The translations under genes and the position numbers were made by a program. From positions 186,001 to 250,000 of the forward strand of contig NZ_PYAV01000005.1 in assembly GCF_003014715.1 (NCBI RefSeq): DNA of 64,000 bases. Direction: 5' to 3'. This document shows, in pieces, positions 49,845 to 58,514 of the stretch. Position 1 is the stretch's first letter, and each line of letters starts with the position of its first letter. The DNA comes from Salsuginibacillus halophilus (lineage in GTDB: Bacteria; Bacillota; Bacilli; Bacillales; Marinococcaceae). The notes under the pieces were generated by a model. It saw nothing but the letters and a program-made list of their open reading frames with translations. It ran no database searches and was not told the origin of the DNA.

Positions 49845-51140
49845 TTGAATGAAGTCCGGTTTGTAAAAAAAATGATTGTGAAGTTTGTGTTGGCCTTAGT
49901 GGCTGTGTTGCTTTTGAATGCAACAATTGCCAATTGGGTTCTGCAAGGAATTGACGCTGTAGGCATTGATTTAGGGATTCTAGGGGTTTGGTTGAATAAC
50001 GTTATGAACGTTGTTACAGGAACGGTGATTATTGCGTTATTGTTAAACTTTATTATTCTGCGACCAATCCGCCGCATGGTAGTAGATATTCAAACGTTTC
50101 AAGCAGGAGAATTAAATCACCGGATTTCTATCAAAAATGAAGATGAACTAGGTGTATTATCGAACAAACTGAACAGCCTGTTTGCTGAGGTTGAAAAACA
50201 TAACCAACAACAAGAAAAGCATGCACAAGCAACTGAAGATACTGTGGAAACGCTCGATGGTCGCTTAAATCAGCTTAGCGAGAAAACCGCAGAAGTGAAC
50301 GAAGCGATTGAATCTATCGAAGCACAGGCACAGACACAGCTTGCTACTTATGAAGAAACGGCTACAATTACAGACAATATGGATCAAGGAATGCAGCAAA
50401 TGGCGGCGCAGCTTCAGGATATTGCATCTGGGATGAGCGAAACCGAACAAACCGCGAGCAAAGGTGAACACCAGATAGAAGAAACTTCCGAAGCGATTCA
50501 GCAGTTATCCGAAGAGGCAGAAGCATCGAACCATGAAATTCAAGATTTATCCGAAGAAATTCAAAAGATTGAGCGTATTGTTGGTGTCATTGAGGATTTC
50601 TCCGAGCAGACGAACCTCCTTGCTTTGAATGCTTCAATTGAAGCGGCACGTGCAGGTGAGAGCGGCAAAGGTTTTGCCGTTGTTGCTGAAGAAGTACGCA
50701 AACTGGCAGAGCACTCGATGGATGCAACAAAAGATATTAAAACATCTGTACAATCTGTTATAGGCAAGGTTGAACAAACGGTACAGCGGGCTTCCGACCG
50801 TGTAAAATCTATGGAAGAGAGCGCTTCGTCTGTCGGTGAGATGCGCATGCAGTTTCAACATATTATCAAAGACTTAAAAGCAAGCTCCCAACAGGTGCAG
50901 ACAGTCAACCGCTCGTTGCAATCGTTAAGTGAATCAAGCTCTGAAATTCAACAAACTGTTGAAGCCGACACGAAAGAATTAGAGAAGACGACTGAGAATG
51001 TCTCTGAAATCAGTACAAGCATAGAAGAGCAGCTTGAAACAACTGAAGCGATCCGCGCTGAAGTGAAACGTTTCCATGAAGCATTGTCGCAAAACAGTGA
51101 TGTTGATAAGAAGGAATCGCATACAACGCGAGCAGCCTAA
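49845..51140 (+). CDS. Methyl-accepting chemotaxis protein with minimal extracellular region
   Basis: A 431-residue chemoreceptor. Two transmembrane segments (about 12-32 and 42-66) are separated by only about ten residues, so it has no periplasmic-type sensor domain. A HAMP domain ([19 protein letters not shown], about 68-120) and a long coiled-coil signalling domain follow. The hairpin tip appears as [20 protein letters not shown], then [20 protein letters not shown]. It probably senses a membrane or cytoplasmic cue. The TTG start follows AAGGGGCGG. The stop is followed four bases later by a strong hairpin and repeat copy 3. Confidence 0.9.
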   Translation: MNEVRFVKKMIVKFVLALVAVLLLNATIANWVLQGIDAVGIDLGILGVWLNNVMNVVTGTVIIALLLNFIILRPIRRMVVDIQTFQAGELNHRISIKNEDELGVLSNKLNSLFAEVEKHNQQQEKHAQATEDTVETLDGRLNQLSEKTAEVNEAIESIEAQAQTQLATYEETATITDNMDQGMQQMAAQLQDIASGMSETEQTASKGEHQIEETSEAIQQLSEEAEASNHEIQDLSEEIQKIERIVGVIEDFSEQTNLLALNASIEAARAGESGKGFAVVAEEVRKLAEHSMDATKDIKTSVQSVIGKVEQTVQRASDRVKSMEESASSVGEMRMQFQHIIKDLKASSQQVQTVNRSLQSLSESSSEIQQTVEADTKELEKTTENVSEISTSIEEQLETTEAIRAEVKRFHEALSQNSDVDKKESHTTRAA

Positions 51141-51143
51141 TAC

Positions 51144-51176
51144 AAAAAACTGCAGCCTGCCCGGCTGCAGTTTTTT
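51144..51176. terminator. Bidirectional terminator after the chemoreceptor gene (left flank of repeat copy 3)
   Basis: AAAAAACTGCAGCC and GGCTGCAGTTTTTT form a perfect 14-bp stem with a short loop. It is almost the same sequence as 51687-51719 at the other end of the repeat. Confidence 0.88.
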
Positions 51177-51686
51177 GACTGTCGACAAAGTAGAAAACCT
51201 AACATTTAAGGACAACTTATTCCTCCGAGCTCTCCGGTTTCCCCGTATTAAGAGGATAAAACTTAATCAGAACGTAACCGAAACGAAAACGGAAGCTTTC
51301 CCGAGGGCTTGGCTTCAGCTAACTTGTTCGAATGAACCAATCGAACAAGTGGATCTTCAGCCTGCGCTTAATCCTCTGGGAGTCGCCATCTTTCATTTCG
51401 CTCACTTTTACATTTGTCTTTTGTGTATGATTCGCTTGATCGTTCATGAAGCATCATGATGAAACTGCTTCATGTAGCTGTTGCTTGATCAAAAAGATTT
51501 CTACAATTCATGACCATCAAATGACGCAAGGCTGACAAGCATCGGCGGCGACGCCTACTCAGAACAACGAGCCGAAAATCCCGCAGACAGCGGTTTCCTG
51601 CCGAGGAAGTTGAGGCCGTACCCGAGGCAAGCGTACGCCGAAAAGTGACGTCAGCCTTAGCCTTTTCAAGAGTTTGTCTACACGCT

Positions 51687-51719
51687 GAAAACTGCAGCCC
51701 GCCCGGCTGCAGTTTTTTC
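51687..51719. terminator. Bidirectional terminator after the TauE-like gene (right flank of repeat copy 3)
   Basis: GAAAACTGCAGCC and GGCTGCAGTTTTTTC pair around CGCCC, four bases from the TauE-like stop codon. It differs from 51144-51176 at only a few positions. Confidence 0.88.
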
Positions 51720-51722
51720 GTA

Positions 51723-52463
51723 TTAAGAACCGAAAATAATTAAATTGACCGCAGCGATTAATACGATAAATAATGCCAGCTGCTGCACCCGTTCGGTTGA
51801 TATTTTTTGAAAAAAACTGAGCCCGAGTGAAGAACCGAGAAAAACACAGAGAACACCAACAGCAAAGTAAACAAGAAAGTTGGTATCTAAGTGGCCGGAA
51901 GCTCCGTGAACGATTACTGTAAACAAATTCGTTATAAAAAATGAAGCCTGTAAGTTTGCACTGTATGCTTGTTTATCTTGATACAACATTAAAAAGTAAA
52001 CCACAAGAAAAGGGCCCCCGATCGCAAATACGCCGCCGGCAAAACCTGCAAGTCCACCTAAAATGATAGGAGCGGCAGGGTGCTTAATAAATCGTCCGCT
52101 CGTTGTAATAAACCGTCGTAAAAACAAGTAAGCAACCATGCCACATAAAAATATACCAAGAATCGGCTGCATAACCGGTAATTCGCCGTATTCACTTAAA
52201 ACGAAAAAAGCACCGATCCGACCGGCAATTGCTGCTGCTAACACCCATAAAAAACTTTTAACTTGTATATGGGTGTAAAGCCGGAGTAAGATTGAAAAAG
52301 AGAGGACAATTGTTAACGAGACAACAAGCAGCGTGCTTTCTTTTAATGTGAACAGCAGCGGAAGAAAGCCCATTGCGAACAGGCCAAAACCGAAACCACT
52401 CAATCCTTGAATAAAACTACCAACGAACAAAATGAGAAAAACGATGCCGAGTTCTACAATCAT
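51723..52463 (-). CDS. TauE/SafE-family sulfite/organosulfonate transporter-like protein
   Basis: A 246-residue membrane protein with about eight hydrophobic segments. It begins MIVELGIVFLILFVGSFIQG, with LSGFGFGLFAMGFLPLLFTL next and the second half-repeat GGLAGFAGGVFAIGGPFLVVYF (described by position, about 137-160). Both are TauE/SafE signatures. Such proteins are proposed anion exporters. A role with the persulfide operon 2.2 kb away is possible (tauE belongs to the staphylococcal cst region), but no CstR-like site is visible at this gene. Confidence 0.85.
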   Translation of the reverse strand: MIVELGIVFLILFVGSFIQGLSGFGFGLFAMGFLPLLFTLKESTLLVVSLTIVLSFSILLRLYTHIQVKSFLWVLAAAIAGRIGAFFVLSEYGELPVMQPILGIFLCGMVAYLFLRRFITTSGRFIKHPAAPIILGGLAGFAGGVFAIGGPFLVVYFLMLYQDKQAYSANLQASFFITNLFTVIVHGASGHLDTNFLVYFAVGVLCVFLGSSLGLSFFQKISTERVQQLALFIVLIAAVNLIIFGS

Positions 52464-52592
52464 TGTTGAAAATCCTTTAAGTTGATATGACGTTTCTTAG
52501 TTAAAGGATACCATATTTTCATGGGTGGCAAGTGGTAAAGGTGAATAAATCATGATGTAAAGGAGGGAGGCAGCGATCCGCTGCCGCTTCAT

Positions 52593-53342
52593 ATGAACGA
52601 AACGATAGAAACAATTTTAAACCACCGCTCGATTCGTAAGTTTCAAGACGAGCCGTTAACTGAGGCACAGGTTCATACTTTAATTCAAAGTGCTCAAAGT
52701 GCAGCTACTTCAAGCTATATTCAAGCTTATTCAATTGTTGGCGTGACCGACCGAGAGAAGAAGAAAGCTTTGGCTGAACTTGCCGGTGGCCAGAGCTATG
52801 TTGAACATAACGGCCACTTCTTCGTATTTTGTGCTGACCTATATCGGCATGCGGTGTTAGCTGAAGAAAAAGATGTAGAAATCACACCTGCTTTAGAAAG
52901 TACCGAGAAATTTATGGTGACCGTTGTAGACGCTGCACTTGCTGCGCAAAACGCAGCTATTGCAGCGGAGTCTATGGGACTAGGTATTTGTTATATCGGC
53001 GGGATTCGTAATGACTTGGAACAAGTTCAACAGCTCTTAGAAACACCAGCGTATGTCGTCCCGTTATTTGGGTTTGCCGTCGGTGTTCCGAGAGATAACG
53101 CCTCTACAAAGCCGCGGCTTCCGATGACTCATATTTACCACGAGAATACGTACGATGCAGACCGGGCCCGGGTTCATGAAGAGATTGCAGCGTACGATGA
53201 AACGATTCAAGCTTACTATGAAGAAAGAACCGGCGGGGCACGCAGTGATACGTGGAGCGAGCAGATGATGCGTCTGCTGCAGAAAAATAGCCGGAGTTAT
53301 ATGAAGGATTTCGTGCAAAATCAAGGTTTAAACCGCCGGTAA
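52593..53342 (+). CDS. NADPH-dependent nitro/flavin reductase (NfsA/NfrA family)
   Basis: A 249-residue FMN-dependent oxidoreductase. NHRSIRKFQDEPLTEAQV at the N-terminus and ATSSYIQAYSIVGVTD follow the NfsA pattern. AAIAAESMGLGICYIGGIRN (about 123-142) and FAVGVPRDNASTKPRLP close the active-site region. It reduces nitroaromatics, FMN or related compounds in the cytoplasm. AAAGGAGGGAGG is upstream, about 20 bases from the ATG, so the spacing is a little long. A terminator follows at once. Confidence 0.88.
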   Translation: MNETIETILNHRSIRKFQDEPLTEAQVHTLIQSAQSAATSSYIQAYSIVGVTDREKKKALAELAGGQSYVEHNGHFFVFCADLYRHAVLAEEKDVEITPALESTEKFMVTVVDAALAAQNAAIAAESMGLGICYIGGIRNDLEQVQQLLETPAYVVPLFGFAVGVPRDNASTKPRLPMTHIYHENTYDADRARVHEEIAAYDETIQAYYEERTGGARSDTWSEQMMRLLQKNSRSYMKDFVQNQGLNRR

Positions 53343-53345
53343 AGA

Positions 53346-53385
53346 TGAAGCGCAGACGCTTTGTTAGTAGCGTCTGTGCTTCATA
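53346..53385 (+). terminator. Terminator after the nitroreductase gene
   Basis: ATGAAGCGCAGACGCT and AGCGTCTGTGCTTCAT pair with one mismatch around TTGTTAGT, followed by AT-rich sequence without a strict T-run. Confidence 0.65.
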
Positions 53386-53450
53386 TATTAATGGTGAAAA
53401 TGTGCTTCGCTAGCGTATTGCGCCAGCTGATCAATTAAAGGGGAAGGGCC

Positions 53451-53825
53451 ATGTCATTTTTAAAATCAGCAAGAATACAAGCATCTATAGCGTACATCCT
53501 CCCGCTCATATTTCCCTTGCCGCTGTTATCATTAGCGGTTGTCCTTTTTTACCGCTCAAAACTGCGACCGGTCAACACGTTCGCGGCTGAACATTTAGCA
53601 GAAAGCGCGAATGCCCAATTGTCATTACATATCTATATTTTACTAATGGCTGTGTTTCTGTTCACTTCAGGACTGGCTTTAGAGGCAGGGAGTCTTCTTC
53701 TTATTTTTGCATTGCTTGGGCTTGTTGTATATACAGCCTGGTTAGTCATGATGGTGAGTGCAATTGTGTTGAGCCTTTTTGGTCAGCCATTTCGTTTTCC
53801 ATTCAACTTTCGTATATTTAACTAA
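53451..53825 (+). CDS. Small integral membrane protein, DUF4870/Tic20-like
   Basis: A 124-residue protein with three hydrophobic segments (about 13-33, 60-82 and 85-112). It begins MSFLKSARIQASIAYILPLI. The helix pattern and the FRFPFNFRIF end suggest the DUF4870/Tic20-like group, though the match is not decisive. AAAGGGGAAGGGCC lies upstream of the ATG. Its 3' end overlaps the convergent cyclase-family gene by eight bases. Confidence 0.65.
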   Translation: MSFLKSARIQASIAYILPLIFPLPLLSLAVVLFYRSKLRPVNTFAAEHLAESANAQLSLHIYILLMAVFLFTSGLALEAGSLLLIFALLGLVVYTAWLVMMVSAIVLSLFGQPFRFPFNFRIFN

Positions 53826-54441
53826 GTGTTCTCAATACGGCACGCACTGGACTGCCATCCCCGCCTTCAATGAAAAGCGGAAATGCAAACAGCTCATAAA
53901 CCCCCGGGGCTACGTCTTCAAGCACTGCGCCTTCAAGAATATAAATGTTGTGGGCAAATAAAGCGTGGTGGGCCGGCAGGTTGTGACTATCAATTGGGTC
54001 CACTGACGGGGTGTCGACCCCGACAAGCTGTATTCCCCTGCGGCTTAAAAGCGGTGCAATATCATCGCGCAGCGGCGTAACATGTGTCGGAAACTGTGCA
54101 CGATCCTTCCAGCTGTTTGTTTTAAAAAGAACCTTTGTGACATCAGTTAAATCCAAGTCTTCAATATCTACTGCACCTACACTCGGCCGCTCTGATACAT
54201 CAATAACCCGGACTCTCCCTCCGTATAATGACAAAGGTAGTTCATCTACAGTTCCCCCGGAATCATCAATATGAAAAGGAGCATCAATGTGAGTACCGGT
54301 ATGGGCACTTAAATGCAGCTCTCCTGCATTGACTGACCCGTTATCAGCTTTCCGTTCAGTGAGTGCAAAGCTGAATGAAAGATCCTCCGGCCATACAGGT
54401 GTTGTTTTTGTTAAACGCTGGCTAATGTCAATCCAAGTCAT
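53818..54441 (-). CDS. Cyclase-family metal-dependent hydrolase (kynurenine formamidase-like)
   Basis: A 207-residue protein. It has the metal-binding signature HTGTHIDAPFH (about 47-57), the second conserved block LFKTNSW (about 89), and VGVDTPSVDPIDSHNLPAHHALF (about 140-162, quoted by position). These define the KynB/cyclase family. No other kynurenine-pathway gene is present, so formamidase activity is unproven. AAAAGGAAGGG precedes the ATG. A CstR-like palindrome lies 36-51 bases upstream, suggesting co-regulation with the divergent sulfur operon. Confidence 0.85.
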   Translation of the reverse strand: MTWIDISQRLTKTTPVWPEDLSFSFALTERKADNGSVNAGELHLSAHTGTHIDAPFHIDDSGGTVDELPLSLYGGRVRVIDVSERPSVGAVDIEDLDLTDVTKVLFKTNSWKDRAQFPTHVTPLRDDIAPLLSRRGIQLVGVDTPSVDPIDSHNLPAHHALFAHNIYILEGAVLEDVAPGVYELFAFPLFIEGGDGSPVRAVLRTLS

Positions 54442-54476
54442 ATGTATCCCTTCCTTTTAAAATCATGTACAATAGC

Positions 54477-54492
54477 ATACGGGGTACCGTAT
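54477..54492. promoter_or_regulatory. CstR-like operator upstream of the cyclase-family gene
   Basis: ATACGGGGTACCGTAT is a 16-base palindrome sharing the ATAC-N8-GTAT frame of the two sites at 54610 and 54677. It lies where the minus-strand promoter is expected (TATACGG / TATGCT elements nearby). Its GGGGTACC centre differs from the other two, so binding by the same regulator is less certain. Confidence 0.5.
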
Positions 54493-54604
54493 AATGTAAA
54501 TGAGCTATATACTTTTCATATGTTATACCTTTATTTATTTTCCCTGAAATGAAGGGTTTTACACTTTAATAAACTTTGTCATTTAAAAATATTTAAAAGA
54601 AGTG

Positions 54605-54633
54605 TTGACATACCCCTTAGGGTATAATAAACT
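54605..54633 (+). promoter_or_regulatory. Promoter of the persulfide operon with embedded CstR-like operator
   Basis: TTGACA (54605-54610) and TAAACT (54628-54633) are 17 bases apart. The palindrome ATACCCCTTAGGGTAT (54610-54625) lies between them and matches CsoR/CstR-type operators. Binding there would block RNA polymerase. The likely regulator is encoded in the same operon at 58515. Confidence 0.68.
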
Positions 54634-54676
54634 GTAGTTAGTTCTTCACGGAACATAAAATTTTTTAAACGTTTAT

Positions 54677-54692
54677 ATACCCTATACGGTAT
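54677..54692. promoter_or_regulatory. Second CstR-like operator, abutting the ribosome binding site
   Basis: ATACCCTATACGGTAT is the second 16-base palindrome, ending directly at the AAGGAGG of the first operon gene. Two operators in tandem, 51 bases apart, are as described for the staphylococcal cst promoter. Confidence 0.62.
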
Positions 54693-54706
54693 AAGGAGGC
54701 GAAAGC

Positions 54707-55276
54707 ATGACGATTCAAGCAGATCATACAATTGATGCAAAAAACCTTTCCTGCCCGATGCCCATTGTGAAAACAAAAAAAGCAATGGATGAGGCAGAAC
54801 CTGGTGAAGTTTTACAAGTTGAGGCGACAGACCCTGGCTCACTTGCAGATATGCAAGGGTGGGCTCAGTCCACTGGCCATAATTATTTAGGAAGTACGGA
54901 AAACGAGGGCGTTCTTATCCATTATGTACGTAAGTCCAACCCTGAAGAGGTGAAAGATGTGTCTGCATTTGAAGCTGAAACAACAAACGATGAATTAAAG
55001 CAAAAGCTTGAAGATGACAATGTCACGGTCCTGGATGTACGTGAACCTGCAGAATACGCTTTCGGTCATGTACCAGGTGCGGTATCAATTCCGCTAGGGG
55101 AGTTAAGCGATCGGATCAATGAACTTGAGAAAAATCAAGAAATTCACGTCATCTGCCGAACCGGAAACCGTAGTAACTTTGCTGCGCATCAACTTACAGA
55201 TCAAGGCTTTCAAAATGTTTACAACGTTGTTCCAGGCATGAGTGAGTGGGACGGACCTACTGAGAAAAATCAATAA
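54707..55276 (+). CDS. TusA-rhodanese fusion sulfurtransferase (YrkF/CstA-like)
   Basis: A 189-residue two-domain sulfur carrier. The TusA domain (about 1-75) has the CPMP motif in KNLSCPMPIVKTKKAM. The rhodanese domain (about 90-186) has VTVLDVREPAEYAFGHVPGA and the active Cys in VICRTGNRS (about 148). It should relay persulfide sulfur between thiols. It is first in the operon, followed by a persulfide dioxygenase-like gene, matching B. subtilis yrkF-yrkH and functionally the staphylococcal cstA-cstB pair. Confidence 0.9.
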   Translation: MTIQADHTIDAKNLSCPMPIVKTKKAMDEAEPGEVLQVEATDPGSLADMQGWAQSTGHNYLGSTENEGVLIHYVRKSNPEEVKDVSAFEAETTNDELKQKLEDDNVTVLDVREPAEYAFGHVPGAVSIPLGELSDRINELEKNQEIHVICRTGNRSNFAAHQLTDQGFQNVYNVVPGMSEWDGPTEKNQ

Positions 55277-55303
55277 GCTATTTAATAGAAAGGAGAAAAA
55301 TTC

Positions 55304-56431
55304 ATGATTGAAAAAATGTCTGCAAAGCAAGTAGCTCAAAAGGTTATTGCAAAGGAAAATTTGTTTATTTTAGATGTTCGTAATGAGGACGCTTACGAGG
55401 ATTGGAAAATTGAAGGTCCATCTATTGAAAGTATGAATAAACCTTATTTTGAAATGCTTGATGGTGTAGAAGAAGTTGTTGGTGACATTCCGGCAGAACA
55501 GGATGTGCTTGTAGCTTGTGCCAAAGAAGGTTCTTCAATGTTTGTTGCTGAACAGCTTGCTGAAGCACTTGACCGCACCGTTTATTACCTTGAAGGCGGT
55601 ATGAAAACATGGAGCGAGCACCTCGAACCGGTACACGTCGGTGATTTAGAAGGTGGAGGCTCGGTTTATCAGTTTGTTCGTCTTGGGAAAGGCTGCTTAA
55701 CGTATATGATTAAATCCGGGAACGAAGCAGCAATCATTGATCCGCTTCGCATGGTGAATCATTATGAGGACTTTGCTGAAGAATTAAATGTTGAAGTACT
55801 GCATTTAATTGATACGCACTTGCACGCTGATCACATTTCCGGTGGCCGCCGCTTAGCAGAGAAGCACGGCGGAACGTATCACCTGCCACCTAAGGATGCA
55901 GGGGAAGTACAGTTTCATTACGAGCCGCTTGAAGACGGGAAAGTGATTACGTTCGGAGCGGACCAAGTGAAAATCCGTGCATTTTACAGCCCGGGCCATA
56001 CCATTGGAAGTACATCTTTAATTGTTAATGAGACGTATTTGTTTACTGGCGATATTCTCTTTATTGATTCAATCGGACGTCCGGATCTAGCAGGTCTTGC
56101 AGAAGATTGGGTAGGAGATTTGCGCGAGACATTGTACGATCGTTACAAACAGCTAGATCAAAACTTGATGGTGTTGCCGGCTCACTTTGCGAAAATGAAA
56201 GAACTTGATGAAAAAGGTCGCGTGTTTGCAACGCTTGGTGAATTGTATCAAGAAAACCATGGCTTGCAGATTGAAGATGAAGGTGAGTTCCGTCGTGTAG
56301 TGACAGAAAACCTTCCGCCGCAGCCGAATAGTTATCAAGAAATTCGAGAAACAAATATGGGTAAGCGTGAACCAAATGAGGAAGAAGAAACAGAAATGGA
56401 GATTGGACCAAACCGCTGCGCCGTATCCTAA
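55304..56431 (+). CDS. Persulfide dioxygenase-like MBL-fold protein with N-terminal rhodanese domain
   Basis: A 375-residue protein. An N-terminal rhodanese domain (about 5-110) has [17 protein letters not shown] and a Cys in [10 protein letters not shown] (about 70). The metallo-β-lactamase domain has the metal motif [12 protein letters not shown] (about 168-179), [10 protein letters not shown] and [16 protein letters not shown]. The ETHE1/CstB group oxidises low-molecular-weight persulfides to sulfite or thiosulfate. The tail ends acidic with a terminal Cys (NRCAVS). AAAGGAG precedes the ATG. The 130-base gap to the next gene holds a loose AAGGTGCT/AGCACCTT inverted repeat. Confidence 0.88.
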   Translation: MIEKMSAKQVAQKVIAKENLFILDVRNEDAYEDWKIEGPSIESMNKPYFEMLDGVEEVVGDIPAEQDVLVACAKEGSSMFVAEQLAEALDRTVYYLEGGMKTWSEHLEPVHVGDLEGGGSVYQFVRLGKGCLTYMIKSGNEAAIIDPLRMVNHYEDFAEELNVEVLHLIDTHLHADHISGGRRLAEKHGGTYHLPPKDAGEVQFHYEPLEDGKVITFGADQVKIRAFYSPGHTIGSTSLIVNETYLFTGDILFIDSIGRPDLAGLAEDWVGDLRETLYDRYKQLDQNLMVLPAHFAKMKELDEKGRVFATLGELYQENHGLQIEDEGEFRRVVTENLPPQPNSYQEIRETNMGKREPNEEEETEMEIGPNRCAVS

Positions 56432-56562
56432 GTAATGTTTAACTTTAACGTTAAGGTGCTTTAGTTTAAGCAGTAAAAAAAGAAGCTAATCAGCACCTTA
56501 GCGATCTTAAATGAAGCTAGTGAAAATATTAAATAATAATAGATCTTAAGGAGCGATGAGTG

Positions 56563-56790
56563 ATGGAAAGCACAAAAGTACTCGATGCAAAAGGATTAGC
56601 CTGCCCAATGCCGGTTGTTAAAGCGAAAAAAGAAATGGATCAACTGCAGTCAGGAGATATTCTTGAAGTGCATACAACAGACAGTGGTGCAGCTGCTGAT
56701 ATTCCAGCTTGGGCAAAAACTGGCGGCCACGAGCTTGTTCAGCAGGATAAAGAAGGAGAAGTATTGAAGTTTTGGATGAAGAAAGGTTAA
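56563..56790 (+). CDS. TusA-family sulfur carrier protein
   Basis: A 75-residue single-domain TusA protein (MESTKVLDAKGLACPMPVVK) with the CPMP active site at about Cys14. AAGGAGCGATGAGTG is upstream; a GTG one codon earlier is possible. As in the B. subtilis yrk cluster, a free TusA follows the MBL-rhodanese gene. It likely accepts sulfane sulfur from the fusion protein at 54707. Confidence 0.88.
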   Translation: MESTKVLDAKGLACPMPVVKAKKEMDQLQSGDILEVHTTDSGAAADIPAWAKTGGHELVQQDKEGEVLKFWMKKG

Positions 56791-56823
56791 ATCGATATCG
56801 TAGATAGGATTAGGTGATGACTC

Positions 56824-58497
56824 ATGTTAGAGCGGTGGCTTCCGGGCTTAAAGCCGATACTAGAAAGTACCGGTGAAGACAAACGGAAAGATATAACAGC
56901 CGGCATTATCGTTGCAATTATGTTGATTCCCCAAGGGATGGCTTATGCAATGCTTGCCGGTATGCCACCGGTTTCCGGCTTGTATGCCGCAACGCTGCCG
57001 CTTATCATTTACGCATTGTTCGGCACCTCCCGCCAGCTCGCGGTAGGGCCGGTGGCAATGGTTTCATTATTAATTTTCAGTGGTGTCTCGCCATTGGTTG
57101 AGCCGGGTACGGAAAGTTATATTCAGCATGTCTGGCTGCTCGCTTTAATGGTTGCTGTTATTCAATGGCTCATGGGGGTTTTTAAGCTTGGGGTCATTAC
57201 AAAGTTTATCTCTCATGCCGTGATCAGCGGTTTTACTTCCGCCGCAGCAGTTTTAATTGCACTTAGTCAGCTTGATCATCTGCTCGGTTTTTCAATTGAA
57301 GCAAGCGACAATGTTTTTCTCATCATTTACGAAGCAGTTATGCGGGCGGCTGAAACCCATATTATGACACTAATATTAGGCCTTATGCTATTATTTATCC
57401 TTTTGGGTGCCAAGCGTGTGCCACGGATTCCTGCGCCGCTTGCAGCGGTCGTAATCGGTATAGGCGTCACTTATATGCTGAACCTGCCGGAAGCGGGCGT
57501 TGAAATTGTCGGAGATGTTCCGTCAGGTCTTCCGCCGCTTAGTCTGCCTGTCATTGATTTAGCTGTCATTACGGCTCTGCTTCCTTCAGCAATTACAATT
57601 TCAATCATTGGGTATGCAGAGTCGTACGCAATGGCTAAGATTTTAGCTTCACGTGATAAATACCGAATCGAGCCTAACCATGAACTAAAAGGCTTGGGTC
57701 TTGCTAATGGTGCCGCTGCTTTTACATCCGGTATGCCGGTAACAGGCGGGTTTTCCCGTTCAGCAGTCAACTATGATTCCGGTGCAAAAACGGGTCTTGC
57801 TTCGATCGTAACAGCGGTTTTAATACTATTGACGTTGTTGTTTTTAACACCGGTCTTTTACTACTTGCCTCAAGCCGCGCTTGCTGCGATTATTTTAGCT
57901 GCTGTATATAAACTGATCGATGTGAAAGAAGCCGTTCATCTTTGGAAAGTGAAGCGAAGCGATGCATATGTGTTGATCATAACCTTTACAGCGACGTTAA
58001 TGTTCGGTATTGAGCTAGGACTGTTAATCGGGGTGTTATTTTCATTAACCGTGTATTTATGGAAAAGCGGCAATCCGCATATGACAGAGCTGCGCTATGT
58101 CGAAGATGAAGATATTTACCGCAATCCTGACCGTTTTCCGGATGGGAAGGCAATCCCTGGTGTTTTAATTTACCGTATTGATGCGCCCTTGTACTTTGCG
58201 AATGCAACAGGTGTGGAAGAGCGATTAAACGAAGCATTAAAAGAACATCGTGACATAAAGTGGCTCGTTCTTGATTTTAGCGGTGTAAATGACATGGACG
58301 GAATTGCTGCTGATGAACTACGCGAATGGATGCAGGAATGGAATAATCAGGGGGTTCGTATTTTAATCGCTGAAGCAATAGGGCCGGTGCGGGATGTGTT
58401 GGAGCTTGACGGTTTTTATGATACGTTTGGTCATGATGTCGCTTGGAAAGATCTGCACCATGCAGTACACTGGATTCAAAGCGGTATTAAAGCGTAA
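56824..58497 (+). CDS. SulP-family anion permease with STAS domain
   Basis: A 557-residue SLC26/SulP transporter with about 12-14 membrane helices. IPQGMAYAMLAGMPPVSGLY (about 38-57), GTSRQLAVGPVAMVSLL and TGGFSRSAVNYDSGAKTGLA mark the core. A C-terminal cytoplasmic STAS domain follows (PGVLIYRIDAPLYFANATG, about 445 to the end). In this operon it may move sulfate, sulfite or thiosulfate made by persulfide oxidation, or bicarbonate; direction and substrate are inference. Confidence 0.88.
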   Translation: MLERWLPGLKPILESTGEDKRKDITAGIIVAIMLIPQGMAYAMLAGMPPVSGLYAATLPLIIYALFGTSRQLAVGPVAMVSLLIFSGVSPLVEPGTESYIQHVWLLALMVAVIQWLMGVFKLGVITKFISHAVISGFTSAAAVLIALSQLDHLLGFSIEASDNVFLIIYEAVMRAAETHIMTLILGLMLLFILLGAKRVPRIPAPLAAVVIGIGVTYMLNLPEAGVEIVGDVPSGLPPLSLPVIDLAVITALLPSAITISIIGYAESYAMAKILASRDKYRIEPNHELKGLGLANGAAAFTSGMPVTGGFSRSAVNYDSGAKTGLASIVTAVLILLTLLFLTPVFYYLPQAALAAIILAAVYKLIDVKEAVHLWKVKRSDAYVLIITFTATLMFGIELGLLIGVLFSLTVYLWKSGNPHMTELRYVEDEDIYRNPDRFPDGKAIPGVLIYRIDAPLYFANATGVEERLNEALKEHRDIKWLVLDFSGVNDMDGIAADELREWMQEWNNQGVRILIAEAIGPVRDVLELDGFYDTFGHDVAWKDLHHAVHWIQSGIKA

Positions 58498-58514
58498 AAA
58501 GGAGGCAGACGCTG

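Larger units (their letters stand above)
51144..51719 (-). mobile_element. Terminator-flanked dispersed repeat, copy 3
   Basis: A reverse-oriented copy (about 51177-51686) between the convergent chemoreceptor and TauE genes; no gene is present. The left end GTTTGTCTACACGC is at 51672-51685, the right end GACTGTCGACAAAGTA at 51177-51192. These two ends are imperfect inverted repeats (TGTAGACAAACT against TGTCGACAAAGT). The internal foldback CTTGTTCGA/TCGAACAAG is at about 51322-51352. The near-identical terminators on both sides (CTGCAGCC, YGCCC, GGCTGCAGTTTTTT) are the clearest example of hairpin duplication in the window. Confidence 0.85.

Noticed and set aside
51076-51459. 127-codon plus-strand frame covering the chemoreceptor end and repeat copy 3
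   Set aside because: It overlaps the real gene in another frame and continues into the non-coding repeat; no start signal.
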